From: Chrysogorgia sp. JL179-B06
Lineage: Eukaryota; Cnidaria; Anthozoa; Scleralcyonacea; Chrysogorgiidae
Assembly: GCA_035772405.1 (NCBI GenBank)
Contig: JAYKKM010000073.1
Location: 489,501-553,500 of the forward strand
Reading direction: 5' to 3'
Length of the DNA stretch: 64,000 nt
Shown: positions 1 to 12,066 of the stretch, one piece after another
Layout: every line of letters begins with the position of its first letter
Numbering within the stretch: the first letter of the stretch is position 1
Translations under genes and position numbers: made by a program
Notes under the pieces: generated by a model
Databases searched by the model: none
What the model was told of the DNA's origin: nothing
Seen by the model: only the letters and a program-made list of their open reading frames with translations

Positions 1-84
1 ACGTTATTTTTGTAATCGCTATTACCACACAAATTGGGCAATACATGGCCCCACGATAGGTGGCACAAATGAATGAAATACAAC

Positions 85-431
85 ACTTCCCAGCACATCA
101 CGGTCATGTTCAAAATGACGGCGATCTCAAAATTTACGTGCCAACGATGTAATTCGTTGTATTTGGCGAGACTTGCCGTATTTTACACATAAGAGCTTCG
201 GAACATATGGGTATTTCGCCATACACGGGAAACACTATCTCTCAATCTTCTTTGTCTAGTATTTCTTCTCATATAAGACAAACAGATCACCCTATTTCTT
301 TTGACGATTTTACCATTATATCCTCTGGTAATTCACAATTTCATCTTCTCCTTCGTGAAAGTTTACTTATAAGTAAATGTAATCCTTCTCTAAATGCCAA
401 TATCAGAACTTTTCCTTTGATGCTATTTTGA
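85..431 (+). pseudogene. GIY-YIG retroelement C-terminal fragment
   Basis: The translation around 160-431 reads like the C-terminal end of a GIY-YIG-bearing retroelement (Penelope-like type): FGETC, then ASEHMGISPYTG, then a segment ending SFDDFTII and LLLRESLL. The 5' part has a stop and no start, so this is a dead 3' fragment. A Penelope-like origin is inference from the GETxR...SEH pattern; other GIY-YIG retroelements are possible. Confidence 0.5.
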
Positions 432-980
432 GTTGTCACTTTTGACATATCTCACTGACTTCCTTTTCCTTTACATTCTTTTATTATTGTTACTTGATCC
501 TATATTGTAATAGCATAGTTATATGAAGCTGACACATGTAAATATAATTAGTTACTCCCTGTGGTTACTCTAAAGATGTTACTATCTTGTTTACTGATTT
601 ATGCAATTATTTGGAAAATACTTTGAATTCAACTCTATAACGTGCTGGCTAGTGTTTAACAATTAATTTTATAGCAGTCCACGGGTATAATAGATTTGGT
701 AATTGAGTTCGACGAAGGAGAACGCATGTTATGGGTTACCTGTGCTTTACAGCTAAAAGAAATCAAGATAAAATCTTTCCCCTTTTTGAATAAATTACCG
801 TTTTGGAAATTGGAATAAATTATGGCATTAGTACTAGCTAGGAAAATGCTGCCTCGGGACTAACACAGGAGCAGTGGATACGAAGTTGCCTGTAGAAGTG
901 TTCAGGATTAGGCATGCCAGCAGAATGATGCTAGACATTTTCTATAGCATTGAGGATCACATAAATAGAATGTAGAATAT

Positions 981-1732
981 AAACCACGTATAAAGGCGAT
1001 CATATAGCCTTGTAATAAAGAACATATTATGGTAATCATATGGCGCGTTTATAATAATGTCAAAATTCAATCTGATCATTTGAACACCATACATCTAATT
1101 CGAACAACTTTACTCGAAACGTGCAAGCCTCGCGAAGTTATATATATATACACTTTGCCAAATCGAACTAATTCACGATTGTAATATTTGCTGACTTATC
1201 TAGCGGTCGAACGGTCATATTTCAAATCGAACGAATGAACGAACGAACGGGATGTCACCGTTGTCAAAAACATTGAGGTTTATTATAGTGTCTCCTTGAA
1301 TTAAGACGCTGTCGTTTGTTGCCGTGTTCCAGTCGATAACAATCTAAACCACGTATCAAGGCGATCATATGGCCCAATCCATGGCCTTCTCATTTTAATG
1401 GCGCGTTTATAATGTCAAAATTCAATCTGATCATTTGAACACCATACATCTAATTCGAACAACATTTACTCGAAACGGGCAAGCCTCGCGAAGTTATAAA
1501 TTTTCCATTCAAGCGAACTTGCCAAATCGAACTTCACGATTGTAATATTTCTGAATTGAACGATTTACAGGTATCTGGCGGTCAACTTTCTAATCGAACA
1601 AACGAACGGGAAATATACCCTCCTAATATTAAAATAACGTACGGAAATCACTCAGGATGTCACCATTGGCATTGTCAAAAACATTGAAGTTACAGTGTCT
1701 TCTTCAATTAAGTGACGCTGTTATATATTTAT
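981..1732. repeat. Two diverged direct copies of a ~350-bp repeat
   Basis: Two direct copies lie at about 981-1312 and 1346-1732. Both begin AAACCACGTAT, share CATTTGAACACCATACATC and GCAAGCCTCGCGAAGTTATA, and end near CAAAAACATTGA plus a GACGCTGT motif. They differ by substitutions and small indels. No coding potential is seen. The stretches 432-980 and 1733-3400 hold nothing I recognise beyond A+T-rich sequence and a hAT-like pyrimidine-rich tail near 3120-3210. Confidence 0.7.
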
Positions 1733-3681
1733 TAGCTTTATTTATTTTCATAATTCGTTACAGCATAATTACTTCTTTCGCCATTACTGGTCCACATGCG
1801 TCGAACGCAATTACATAATCTTTGATTACTTCTAGTATGATATCAGTATAAATTAAACACGATGAGGATATTACAAACAACATGTGTGACAGAACTTAAA
1901 CACCGTGAATTCACCGAGCGAGCCGAAATATATATGGAGAGTGTATTACAATATCAGAATATCTGATACTTTTATGAAATGCTTCATTGTTCTTGCAGGA
2001 ACCTCGCAAACATGATCTTTAGTCTGCAGATGAAGAGTCGTCGATAAAAACATAAATTATAGAAACAGTAATTGCATGCATTTAAAAAACGTTAAAACTG
2101 AGTAATTCAAAGAACGGAATTCGGAAAAGATTTCAAAGCATATAATTTAGAAGTCTTGGCTAAAAGCTTTCACCATAGCTTTCAGCCTTACACTAGCTCT
2201 CAGTCACCACAGGTCATAAGCAAACGAGACAAGAGGGGGCAGTTTTAGTGTTAACTATTCCTAGTGTATAGGTTAGGGGATATGTGATTTATAGTCACAT
2301 GTTGTGTAGTCCAGATATTCAACTTGTTAGATCGATGTGTACAAATCGACTGACAGTGTTCAGTAGCCCGGTAACTGGAACCTCTAGGAGGGTCGGGGGG
2401 TATGCTCCCCCGGAAAATTTTTGAAAGTCTCTGAAATGGTATTTCCTGCATTCTGAGACCTGTTCCTCACAGAATTGTCAGGTTCATTGATTGTGCCCAA
2501 AATGTGCACGTTTGGGAGGTGAGAAAGTCAATAAGAACCGACATGGCACCATAATTCAAGGGGAAAATGAACCAGACCTTTGAATAATTTAGCTTCTCTT
2601 TCGCTTAAGGTAGCAAGATCCCTCTGAATACATTTTTAATACCATACAATAATATAACAATTAACCCTTACAACCATTTGGTAGAACATATGACAAATTT
2701 GCTCTAAAATCCTAAAAATATTGGGAACATGAATGATTTACAAAATATATAATGCACGTTCTATGAGTTATAACACGCGTGTATCATCTTTTACAAGGCA
2801 GAGTGCGTTTGAGTATGTAGACTATATGACATTAAGAACATACTCGGTCCTTTAATTAAGACTAGTATTTGTCAGAACAAAATGTTGTACTGCCACTTCT
2901 TGATCAGCTCTCCGCAGAAAATACGGAAAACCGCTGAAAGCAGGAGCCGCCGCGCCCGGTGGAAGATTATAAACCGAGCTTGAAGCAATTGAGCTTCAAG
3001 CCGAACTAGAGGCCTCTGAGTCTCGCCAGATTTGCGGAGAATTATATTGCGTACTACAACAGACGATTAATTGTCTCAGTTTATCTAATGTCTAAGTAAG
3101 TATTAGATAGTATTAGAAGTCTCACAAAAAGGGCAGGGGTTAAAAAGGGCAGGGGTTAAAAAGGGCATGGGTTGCAACCCCTCCAACCCCCCCTCTAGTT
3201 GCGCCCCTGAAGTATAACCTCCAATCTAGCTTAATGCGACTATGTGGCAGTATACAACTTAGAACCATGTGTACAAATTAGAATTGTTTTGTAGGTAGAG
3301 TTCTATTTCGCTTTTTGTGAAATCTTGCTATTAATCCCTTGTTATTTTGTGTGGCCATGTTTTGCTGTGCCCGAGCTTGCGCAGTATCGCGCATGTCTTA
3401 AATTTCTGGCCATCCCGTTTAGTTTGCCAATATCAATATTGTTATACCACTTATTGATAATATCTAATAGTGCTGTAACTGTTGAGTGTAAAGGTCGAAA
3501 TTCGTGTTGGCAATTTGTAAGTAAATTTGAGTTATTTAATTAGTGTACAGCTTTTCCAAAATTTTGGCAACTACTGATATTATGGATATGGTCTATAATT
3601 TGTCATCTCATCTTTAGCTTCTGATTTATGAATTGTGGTAATTCTGGCAATTTTTCAATCATTAGGAAATATACATGTTAA

Positions 3682-4491
3682 AGCCCGGTTTCCATATGAT
3701 TGCAATGATCGCAATCTCGTGCCGCTAGAGTATTAACAGGCGCTACCTACGAGGTAAGATCGATCGATGTGCTTGACACTCTTTCTTGGGCTACGCTTGA
3801 TACGAGGCGATCCTATGCTAAATCAATATTGGTCTATAAGATACTTAATGCTCATACCGCACCTAGCCTTGGGAACACAATCGTGAGAAGAAGTATTAGT
3901 CAAGATACTTATAATCTTCGCAATAATTTAACAGATTTAACAATTCCAAAACCTAGAAAAGAATTTTTAAAAAAGACATTTAAATATAGTGGTGCTATGC
4001 TATGGAATAAACTATCTTGTGAAGCGAAGACTGCGGAGACTCTTTACTCTTTTAAAAACCATATTAGGCCTTGATTCGTGTTTCACTTCCTTTTCTTGCT
4101 CTTATCTTGTATATAGTTAGTTAATGTAGTTTTTAGTTTAGTTTTTTATACCTATAATTTCTACTTGTGTTATAGTATTTTTTTGTGTGTGAACACGCCC
4201 CTCATGGAAATCAGCTATTGTTGTTGGGGCTAGCGTGTTATTTTTAAATAAAGATTTACCTACCTACCTACCTACCTACCATCGCAGAAATAAAGAGTTC
4301 TGCGATCATTGCGATCATATGGCAACCATAAACCTTGCGATCATTGCGATCGTTGCGTTCGCGGAGATAGAAAAATTTCTATCTCTGCGATCGTTGCCAT
4401 CGAAGCCCGATTTCTATATGAATGCAACGATCGCAACGAGTCGACGATCGTTGCGATCGTTGCAATCGCTGCGATCATATGGAAACCGGGC
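3682..4491. mobile_element. TTAA-target foldback element carrying a captured LINE 3' end
   Basis: Left end AGCCCGGTTTCCATATGAT is the inverse of the right end ATCATATGGAAACCGGGC. TTAA flanks both sides (3678-3681 and 4492-4495), the target of piggyBac-type transposases. The interior right side is rich in GATCGTTGCGATCG-like words. Inside, 3769-4074 (plus) encodes a LINE ORF2 tail (ATLDTRRSYAKSILVYKILN, SGAMLWNKL) followed by a CCTA-repeat tail at 4256-4280. Taking out the element and one TTAA restores the RT frame of the surrounding LINE (QSI-L-TCIFPND). Confidence 0.7.
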
Positions 4492-5807
4492 TTAAGATGG
4501 ACTGGTTGAATATTGATGTAAGAGATGGCGCAATAATTGGTGCCGCAATTTTTAAGACACAAGTAGAAATACCATCAATCCCCCGATGCTTTGTTGGGGC
4601 CCAACCCTTGTAGCAGTTTTAAAACTTCATTTTCAGAAATTTCGTGGAAACAAAGGAGTCCGTTAACTGGGTAGTTTACATCATTAAGAAAGCTAGTAGG
4701 TGATGCAGTCGATCGCGAAATATTGCTCGCACGCTATTCCCCTAATTCAACAAAATATTTGTTGAAAGCATCAGGGATCAATATTTCATCAATTATTTCA
4801 CCATCTTCGCCTTTTATTTCTGTAATTTTGTTCTTATTCGACGGTTTATTCATTAATTCATTAATTGTTTTCCGGTCTGTTTCAAATCTCCAGAATTATT
4901 ATGAAGTTTCTCTTGATGATACGAACGTTTTGTGTTGATTATCTGTCTATTGTATTGGTTTTTTGCCCTTTTATAAGCGGATAGCTGATCAGGTGTATTG
5001 ATTGTCCTAGTTTTCCTGTTTAGGAAATTGATATCACGTTTTTTGTAGATTATAAAGTCTTTTGTTAACCAAGGTAAACGCTTATTGGAGACCTTCCGTC
5101 TTTTTAACGGAGCGTGATTGTCCCAGATTTAAAAAAATCTGTTCTTCCAAATCTGCCAAGATACATTTAGGGTCGAATTTATCTAGATCAAAATCAGACA
5201 AGGAGTTTGGCAAATGGTATAAGAAAGTTCGTTCATTGAAATTTTTGTAGTAACGATATTCAATTATTTTGGCATCTTCCTTGACGGCCTTGAATTTTCT
5301 AATTCCATAGATAAGGTTGTGGTCGCTTATAGAAACGGTTGACACTCCACTAAAAATGATATAATTAGAATTTGTCGTATAAAAATGATCGATTAGTGTC
5401 TGACTATCTTTTGTAACTCTTGTAGGTTCTTTTATCAACTGTTCATAATGATATAATCCAGTAATAAATTTAAGTTCCAAAGCCTGAGGAGAAAGATTTA
5501 TCGGTAGAAGGTCGTAATTTACATCGCCTAGAATAATGCTTTCTTTGTCGTCATTATCGATTAATTGCAAATAATTTCCAATTTTATAGAGGGTGTCAAT
5601 TGGGTCACTTGGTGATCGATACCATGTTGTAATTAGAAACGGTTTAAGTTTTTTTTTAACAATTTCTTTTGTAAGAGTTTCAATGTCAATATCATTCAGA
5701 TTTGGTCGAAGTCGAAAGTTTATTGAATCTTTGATGAAAAAGCCGATACCACTGCACCAAATCTATGTCTATGTTTAGAAACCCAGTTATAGCCTTGAAT
5801 TGCTATT

Positions 5808-5950
5808 AGAGACCTTTAGATTTGAGGACGAAGACGAGTACGAAGACGAGTTTACCATTGCCATTTGCGCATGGTTCTTTTCCATTGTTGTTTCTCCACT
5901 GCGAAGAAAAGTTTGTCTTCGTACTCGTACTCGTACTCAATCTAAAGGTC
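5808..5950. mobile_element. 143-bp foldback element in a LINE endonuclease, 6-bp TSD
   Basis: Ends AGACCTTTAGATT-like (left) and AATCTAAAGGTC (right) are inverted, with arms rich in ACGAAGACGAGTACG and its inverse. GCTATT flanks both sides (5802-5807 and 5951-5956). Removal of the insert and one GCTATT makes the surrounding LINE reading frame continuous (PIQSIA then IQGYNWV). Superfamily not assigned. Confidence 0.75.
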
Positions 5951-7620
5951 GCTATTGATTGAATTGGCACACTGTTGTCCATTCGGGATTCATTGATCGC
6001 AAGAACATCAATTTCTTTGTTGTTCATGCTGATCCTTAGCTCATCAATATGTTTTAGTAGGCTTGCTATGTTTAAAGAGGCTATTTTAAAGCCTCGAATA
6101 GTTGGAATTAGTCGGTCATGCTTATTATTAATATCTTTGTAATTGTGCACAGAGGATGATGGGGCTGCCTTCGTAGTTTCGCGCTTTGTGGTTAATTCAA
6201 TATTGTTATTTATATCTACATTAATTGTTTTTGTGATTTCATAATAGTCAATGTCGTTGGGCTGAAGTTCGACAAATCAATTCTTCAAGAATTCAATGTA
6301 ATTCTTTGCTAGCATTGAGGTGCCTTTAGTATTTAAGTGCACTCCATGCGATGCATTTAAGTTAGAAGTACTTATGTTTGCATGACGTATAAACTGCCAC
6401 TTGAATTCTTGGCAAAGATTTGCAAGATTTGCTAGTAACAAGTTAGTTTTTTCTATCTTAGTGTTTATATAGACGGATCCTGTCTCTTAATTATTTCAGA
6501 AATAACTATTTTTGATAAACTCTGAGACACGATACCTTGGCATAAAGATTTCATTTCAGCTACGATTTCTTTAGGTTCTTTGTGTTGAACATCATTGGTC
6601 CTGATGTGTAAAATGACACGTAATATGGCTCATGTCGTTTATAGTTGCTCTGGGAAAAGTTTTAACGTTAACCTTTTCACCTATTGAGCGACTCAACTTT
6701 GATGGTCTGCCGAGCATTTTTATCATATATCATCGAGTCTCCAAGTATTGATATTGGTCCTTCCGCCGAGTTCTTCGGTTCTTCGGTTCTGGTTCTGTTG
6801 TAGTTGTTTAGCTGATGATTTCATGGCAGAGGTCCCACCAAGTTTTGCTTTTGTGCTGGACTTCTTCTGTTTCGTGGTCGGTCCAACACAGGACATGCCA
6901 GGCTCTTCATATCTTTCTTCTTCATTTAAGGGTTCTGAGTCGCTGTCGCTAAGGACTTCGTACCCATTAACGTAGCTATTTGAAGTTTTAATATCACCAG
7001 TTTTCCGTGTGACGTTGGCGGCAGGTTTCGGTAACTTTAAACTTCTTTTCTTGAACAGTTTGCCAAGTATCAACTTGATTTTGATTTCAACTGGGTTGGG
7101 TTAAATTGAGTTGTAAAAGCTTAATCACTGTGATTAGACTGTTCTCGATGTCTTTGAGTTTTGTTTGCACGTCTGCCATGACGTAGGATAAGGTCGCATT
7201 TCTTTCGCGTAATTCCAAGTTTTCTTGCTTAAACTCCTTGATTTCTCATTTAAAGTTATTAATTATATCAGTTTGATCTAACTTTTTTAGGTTGTTTACT
7301 TCATATGAGATTAGCTCAACCTTGTAATTTATTTCGTTGATTTTGCATATAAGATCATTAATTAGTGGACATTGTTCTAAGTAATGGACAGGCTTACATG
7401 AAGTAACCAGCTTTAGCCATGTTTCTTTCCCCCGCCTAATGAGTTTTCTAACCCTAACCCCCGGCTGTATTTTGACGTATTAACCACATTTTGGTTACGA
7501 AAAAGAAAGAAACAATGTCTTAAACATATCTTCTAAGAAATGAACAGATCAACAGAAATTTAATGTACCGCTGACACGTGGATGACTGATTGTTGGCGCA
7601 CCTAGTATCTTCCGTTAAAC

Positions 7621-8934
7621 CAGGTGCGCCAACAATCAGTCATCCAGTGCTTCCACTTTCAAGGAAATTTCCTTTTTGAAGGATATTTTGACCCCAAAAA
7701 GGAATTTTCAAGGAAGGAAAAAATTTAAGGAAATCTAAGGAAATTCAAGGAAATCTAAGGAAATATTGTAATCAGACAACTTTTGATAAATTCTTGCAGT
7801 TGTCACATCAATTTCAATAAATAAAGTAAACGTAGTCTATTAAAAAGTCATAAAATGCAACCTGCTGGTCCTGCGGCCTGCGAACGCGAATATTTATATT
7901 ACATGAAGTGCTAAAGCGACAAAAGCGTCTCGTCGGCAGCGACGGCAGGCTCGGCTGAGTCGGCTCGTTCTTGTCATAAATATTCAAATCATCAAATGAC
8001 AAATGCAAATTAAACTGTTCAAACATGTCTCCGCCTTCGAGGCTGTAAAGTGTGATTTGTGATTGTGAATTGTGAGACTGTGAAATATAGATGAAATATA
8101 GACATAGTATAGATTGCATAATTAATACAATATAGTTAATCTGTTAATATCTGATATATCTCATTTCTCTTCACTTTCGCTCTTTTAAAATTAACTAATT
8201 AAGTAAGTAGTTGGTCGGTCCAGTCTCCTGCACGGACCTCAGTTGTTAGGCCGCGCCTAAAAGTTGGACTGTAAACTAAAAGCTTTCTCAAGGAAATTTC
8301 AAGGAAATTTTCTTCCTTGGTCAAGGAAATCTAAGGAAATTTTGACACGAAAGCAAGGAATTTCAAAAATAAAAAGTGGAAGCACTGCAGTCATCCAGGT
8401 GTCAGCGGTATACTAAATTTCTGTTGATCTGTTCATTTCTTAGAAGATATGTTTAAGACTATTGTTTCTTTCTTTTTCGTAACCAAAATGTGGTTAATAC
8501 GTCAAAACACAGTCGGAGGTTAAGGTTAGGATCTAAGTTGTTTTGGGATTAGCAGTTCTATGATGTATATCATAGAACTGCTATTAATCCCAAAACAGCT
8601 TAAATCCCATAGAACTGCTAATCCCAAAACAACTTAGTTATAGGAACAACATTGAGCTGTAGGAAACGGTGCTATAGAAATAAATTATTATTATCATAGA
8701 ACTGCTAATCCCAAAATAACTTAGATCCTAACCCTAACCCCTCGCCTAATGAGTTTTCTATTATAACCCTAAACCCCCGCATTAAGTGTCTTCCTAACCC
8801 CCCTCCCCCGCTGTATTTTGACTATTAACCGCATTTTGGAATTACGAAAAACTAAAGAAACATGGCCCACGTTGAAAACGACCGGAAATTTAATATACCG
8901 CTGACACCTGCATGGCTGATTGTTGGCGCACCTG
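7621..8934. mobile_element. Foldback element with CAGGTGCGCC termini, interrupted by a hAT
   Basis: Left end CAGGTGCGCCAACAATCAGT and right end TGTTGGCGCACCTG are inverted. Subterminal blocks with TAACCCTAACCCC, GTAACCAAAATGTGG and AGCAGTTCTATGAT recur in both orientations. A partial copy of one arm lies just upstream (about 7430-7608), and a whole relative is at 61578-62204. The superfamily is unknown; CAG/CTG ends are compatible with hAT, but I see no clear 8-bp duplication. Confidence 0.6.
7645..8387. mobile_element. Non-autonomous hAT element, 8-bp TSD CAGTCATC
   Basis: Inverted ends CAGTGCTTCCACTTT and AAAGTGGAAGCACTG are flanked by an exact 8-bp duplication CAGTCATC (7637-7644, 8388-8395), the hAT signature. 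It splits the left terminal repeat of the 7621-8934 foldback, so it is the younger insertion. The interior repeats AAGGAAATTTCAAGG near both ends. No transposase. Confidence 0.85.
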
Positions 8935-9631
8935 GCTTAGGGGGTTGTTACCACTGATCTCTAGCTATATACCGATCAGTGGTTGTTACCATTGGGAAGC
9001 CATTTTGAAATTAGCCGCAAGTGCATTATGGGATACATTTACTGTCGGCGTCGACGCAGACAGGTAAAATAGTTTTTAGTTTTTAAAACTAGTCGCCGAC
9101 TGTTGTGAAAGTTGAACTCTGTTCAACTTTCGAGACTGTGGTTTCCCAACTGGTCGCCGACTGTTATGACAAAATGGAAACGAGGCTTTATGTACAGGGG
9201 CTATTGAATACAGTAAAAACCCGCGTATAAGAACCTAGATTTTTCTAAGTTAGCCTAAAAAGGTTCTTATATAAATGGTGTTTACTGCAAAATTAGGCTA
9301 TTTAGGTTCTTAAACAGGTTCTTATTTTCTTAAGAAAAAAGCGACTTGGTTTTGGTAAGTGTGGTCTATTATTTATATAAATTATGCATAAATGTTCTCC
9401 AAATGAATGCAATCTAAGCCAATACTAACCCAACCTCGTACCAGGGCATTTTGCCTCCACGGTGGAAGGTCGGCGAAAATGGCCCTGGGATTGGCTGGTC
9501 CACATGACACCCAGAATTTCTGGGTGTTTAGATATGATAATATTTGTGGTCTTTGTTCCATTGCCTTTGTCTACTTTGTTGACCTGAATAATTGAGAAAT
9601 GTCCAATGCTCTTCAAAGTTGTTCATGTCAG

Positions 9632-10539
9632 CAGGGCCGGATTAAACGTGTGGCAGATGCGGCATATGCCACGGGCCTCGCGCTTTTGGGGGCCTCGCGC
9701 TTTACTGGGCCACGCCCATTTTTACTGGACACGCCCATTTTCTATTGGGACACGCCCATTTTAGGTGCCTCGCGAATTTAGGGGCCTCGCAGTCTCGCAC
9801 ATTTAGGGGCCTCGCGCATTTAAGGGCCTCGCGAATTTAGGGGCCTCGCGCATTTAGGGGCCTCGCGCATTTAGGGGCCTCGCGAATTTAGGGGCCTCGC
9901 GCATTTAGGGGCCTCGCGAATTTAGGGGCCTCGCGCATTTAGGGGCCTCGCGAATTTAGGGGGCTCGCGCATTTAGGGGCCTCGCGAATTTAGGGGCCTC
10001 GCGCATTTAAATGCCTCGCGAATTTAGGGGCCTCGCAGTCTCGCACATTTAGGGGCCTCGCGCATTTAAGGGCCTCGCGAATTTAGGGGCCTCGCGAATT
10101 TAGGGGCCTCGCGCATTTAGGGGCCTCGCGCATTTAGGGGCCTCGCGAATTTAGGGGCCTCGCGCATTTAGGGGCCTCGCGAATTTAGGGGCCTCGCGCA
10201 TTTAGGGGCCTCGCGAATTTAGGGGGCTCGCGCATTTAGGGGCCTCGCGAATTTAGGGGCCTCGCGCATTTAGGGGCCTCGCGAATTTAGGGGCCTCGCG
10301 CATTTAGGGGCCTCGCGAATTTAGGAATTAAATGATTAAAAAATATTGTTATTAGAAATCGTTATTCAGAAATCCTGGTGGAGATAGATTGGCTGCGAAA
10401 TTGCGATGATTTGCGGATAAAATTGAAAACGATTATTTAACAATTTTGTGTCTTTGAATGCAATTAGTTAGGTTTTCATAACGGGGGGGAGGGGGGGTAC
10501 GGGGCCTCGCGCTGAAAATCTGCCACGGGCCCGGCCCTG
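9632..10539. mobile_element. Non-autonomous hAT element, 8-bp TSD CATGTCAG
   Basis: Inverted ends CAGGGCCGG and CCGGCCCTG are flanked by exact CATGTCAG copies (9624-9631, 10540-10547). Subterminal inverse words include GTGGCAGAT/ATCTGCCAC. Most of the interior is a 17-bp minisatellite. No coding sequence. Confidence 0.9.
9690..10325. repeat. 17-bp minisatellite (TTTAGGGGCCTCGCGMA)n
   Basis: Roughly 33 units of about 17 bp, alternating CGCGAA and CGCGCA versions. A longer variant with CAGTCTCGCACATTTA appears twice, near 9790 and 10035, so a block of about 245 bp has been duplicated as a higher-order unit. It lies wholly inside the hAT element 9632-10539. The (A/C)GCG content makes the array very CpG-rich. 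Confidence 0.9.
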
Positions 10540-10851
10540 CATGTCAGCATTCGTCGGCATAAAAGCAGCTAAGAAGCTTAATAATCCACCATACATCCAT
10601 GGTTATCTCTTACAAAAGGTATGAAGAAGCATATATCCAATTTAGCGAAAGCTATCACTTCTACTTTGCTGTAAAATTTGAAGACGGCATTCAGATTTAG
10701 ATTAATAAATTATACTCGGCTGAATTAATCGATTAATTAAGAAAATCTTAGCCTAACAGGTTCTTAAAATCTAGGTTCTTATACGCGGGTTTTTACTGTA
10801 TTGTGATAGATATACGCATTGGAACAAATTGCCTGCCCTTACTTGCCTTAG

Positions 10852-11254
10852 GGGGTGTTTACATGAAGGAGGACTAGCCCTCTTGGTAGGGCTGGCAATA
10901 GTAAAGGGATGAATTTCACCTCGCGTTTACATGGGAATATTCTAGCCCTTCGAGGAGGCTGACTTGTTTACCGAGTTGACAAGATGTATTTTCCCACGTA
11001 ACCCGCTGAATCCCATTTTCCCGCACAAGTTTTCAATTTAAAACCTACGTATGAACAAACAGAACATGTGAAATAAAGAGTTGTCTTAAAATATACGGAC
11101 GAAGACCAACTTTGTCGCGTGTACGGAGCTTTGACTTGCCAGCCCGCCCTCTTGAGTGCGTTTACATGGAAAATTTCCAGCCCTCGTAGGCGAGATCTCG
11201 GGTAGTCAACAGCGAGATCTCGCCTAGGAGGGCTGGCCCTCCTCTCATATAAAC
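10852..11254. mobile_element. Foldback element with GTTTACATG / CATATAAAC ends
   Basis: The left side (GTGTTTACATGAAGGAGGAC, AGCCCTC) is the inverse of the right side (GAGGGCTGGCCCTCCTCTCATATAAAC). An inner palindrome reads GGCGAGATCTCG...CGAGATCTCGCC. It resembles the 54418-54919 element in style (CATG-flanked GGCTGGC words). No transposase. The stretch 11255-11750 holds nothing recognised. Confidence 0.5.
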
Positions 11255-11755
11255 GAAAACGAATTTTACATATTGTTTTACTGAGAAGCGGCTCCTTAAT
11301 AATTTTCTAAGAAAGAGTATTAATATGGTCCAACCAAGACAATCGTTCCGGTATCAATTAACACCCCAGCTAATGAGTTGTGTTGTCCTAACTCGTCTGA
11401 TGCGTTTACCGTCATCTAGAAAGAGTAATAGTACATCTTTTTATTTTCGATAGGTCACGGTCAGAACCAATCAACATATATTCCGTTTTAATATCATTTA
11501 GGCTTAAGCCTGCATTCATTAATTTTAATCTGCATTTGAAAATCGTTTCGAAAATTACTAGCATTAAAATTCTTCAGATTTCTGGCATTCACAGCTTTGT
11601 GAATATCCAGTTTCTTTTTGTTTGTTACAAACTCCGAACTGCAAAAATCATGCTAGATGATCACTTATTTCTGAATGTATAACTTCAGATGCAAAAACTC
11701 TATTCGGTCAATTTGCAAATATCAAGTCTATCCGAGTGTTGGTGTTTGTAGAACA

Positions 11756-11856
11756 TCGAGTGAGTGAGTGAGAGTGAGCGAGAGAGTGAGTGAGAGTGAA
11801 TGAATGAGAGAGATAGATAGACAGAGAAAGAGAGATACAAAGAGAGACACAACTTC
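11756..11856. repeat. GA/GAGT-rich simple repeat upstream of the aminopeptidase gene
   Basis: About 100 bp of GAGTGAGTGAGAGTGAG and GAGAGATAGATAG repeats ends about 210 bp before the aminopeptidase start codon. A promoter role is possible but cannot be judged from sequence. Confidence 0.8.
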
Positions 11857-12066
11857 CTCCGTCTCAATTTATTACTATACACACTTAATTCCTTAATCGG
11901 AATACCTGTCACAGTTCCTAAAGTAAATTGTTTACTTTGCAAACAGGCTTTGCAAACGTGAAAGCGATATATGATATCCCCATATCGGATTCCCGATAGG
12001 CGGCTGTGTAAATAGTGTGTATATTCATTACCATTTTTTAGAAACAACCATAACGAAACCTTCGAT

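Larger units (their letters stand above)
3400..7073 (-). pseudogene. Degraded non-LTR retrotransposon (CR1-like LINE)
   Basis: Reading minus, the parts come in order. At 7073-6723 there is a polar N-terminal segment. At about 6620-6270 is a segment like the SGNH/esterase region of CR1-type elements. At about 6150-5082 is an apurinic-like endonuclease (ASLNIASLLKHIDEL, LGDVNYDLLP, ISDHNLIYG). At 5080-4495 is the linker to reverse transcriptase (GPNKASG, then IDGISTCVLKIAAPII). At 3677-3400 RT continues (NYRPYP, ISVVAKILEKL, HEFRPLHSTVTALLDIINKW). Stops and frameshifts are scattered. Two small DNA elements (3682-4491 and 5808-5950) interrupt it cleanly. The catalytic RT box and 3' end are missing. 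Confidence 0.75.
9432..10735. mobile_element. MULE-like MITE family, copy 1 (right end missing)
   Basis: The left part (from CAACCTCGTACCAGGGCATT) matches the elements at 45222-45697 and 50932-51372 along most of its length, including TTCTGGGTGTTTAGATATGA and CATTCGTCGGCATAAAAGCA. The right terminal repeat is absent. A hAT element splits this copy at 9632-10539. Confidence 0.65.
9211..10798. mobile_element. TA-target (Tc1/mariner-like) element, host of a nested series
   Basis: Inverted ends CAGTAAAAACCCGCGTATAA and TTATACGCGGGTTTTTACTG are each bordered by TA (9209-9210, 10799-10800), the Tc1/mariner target pattern. Subterminal GGTTCTTA motifs repeat. The interior is mostly a second element (from about 9432, the CAACCTCGTA family), which itself holds a hAT element. 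No transposase seen. Confidence 0.7.

Noticed and set aside
9690..10325. Regular direct repeats as a CRISPR array
   Set aside because: Units are contiguous without unique spacers, the genome is eukaryotic, and the array lies within a hAT element.
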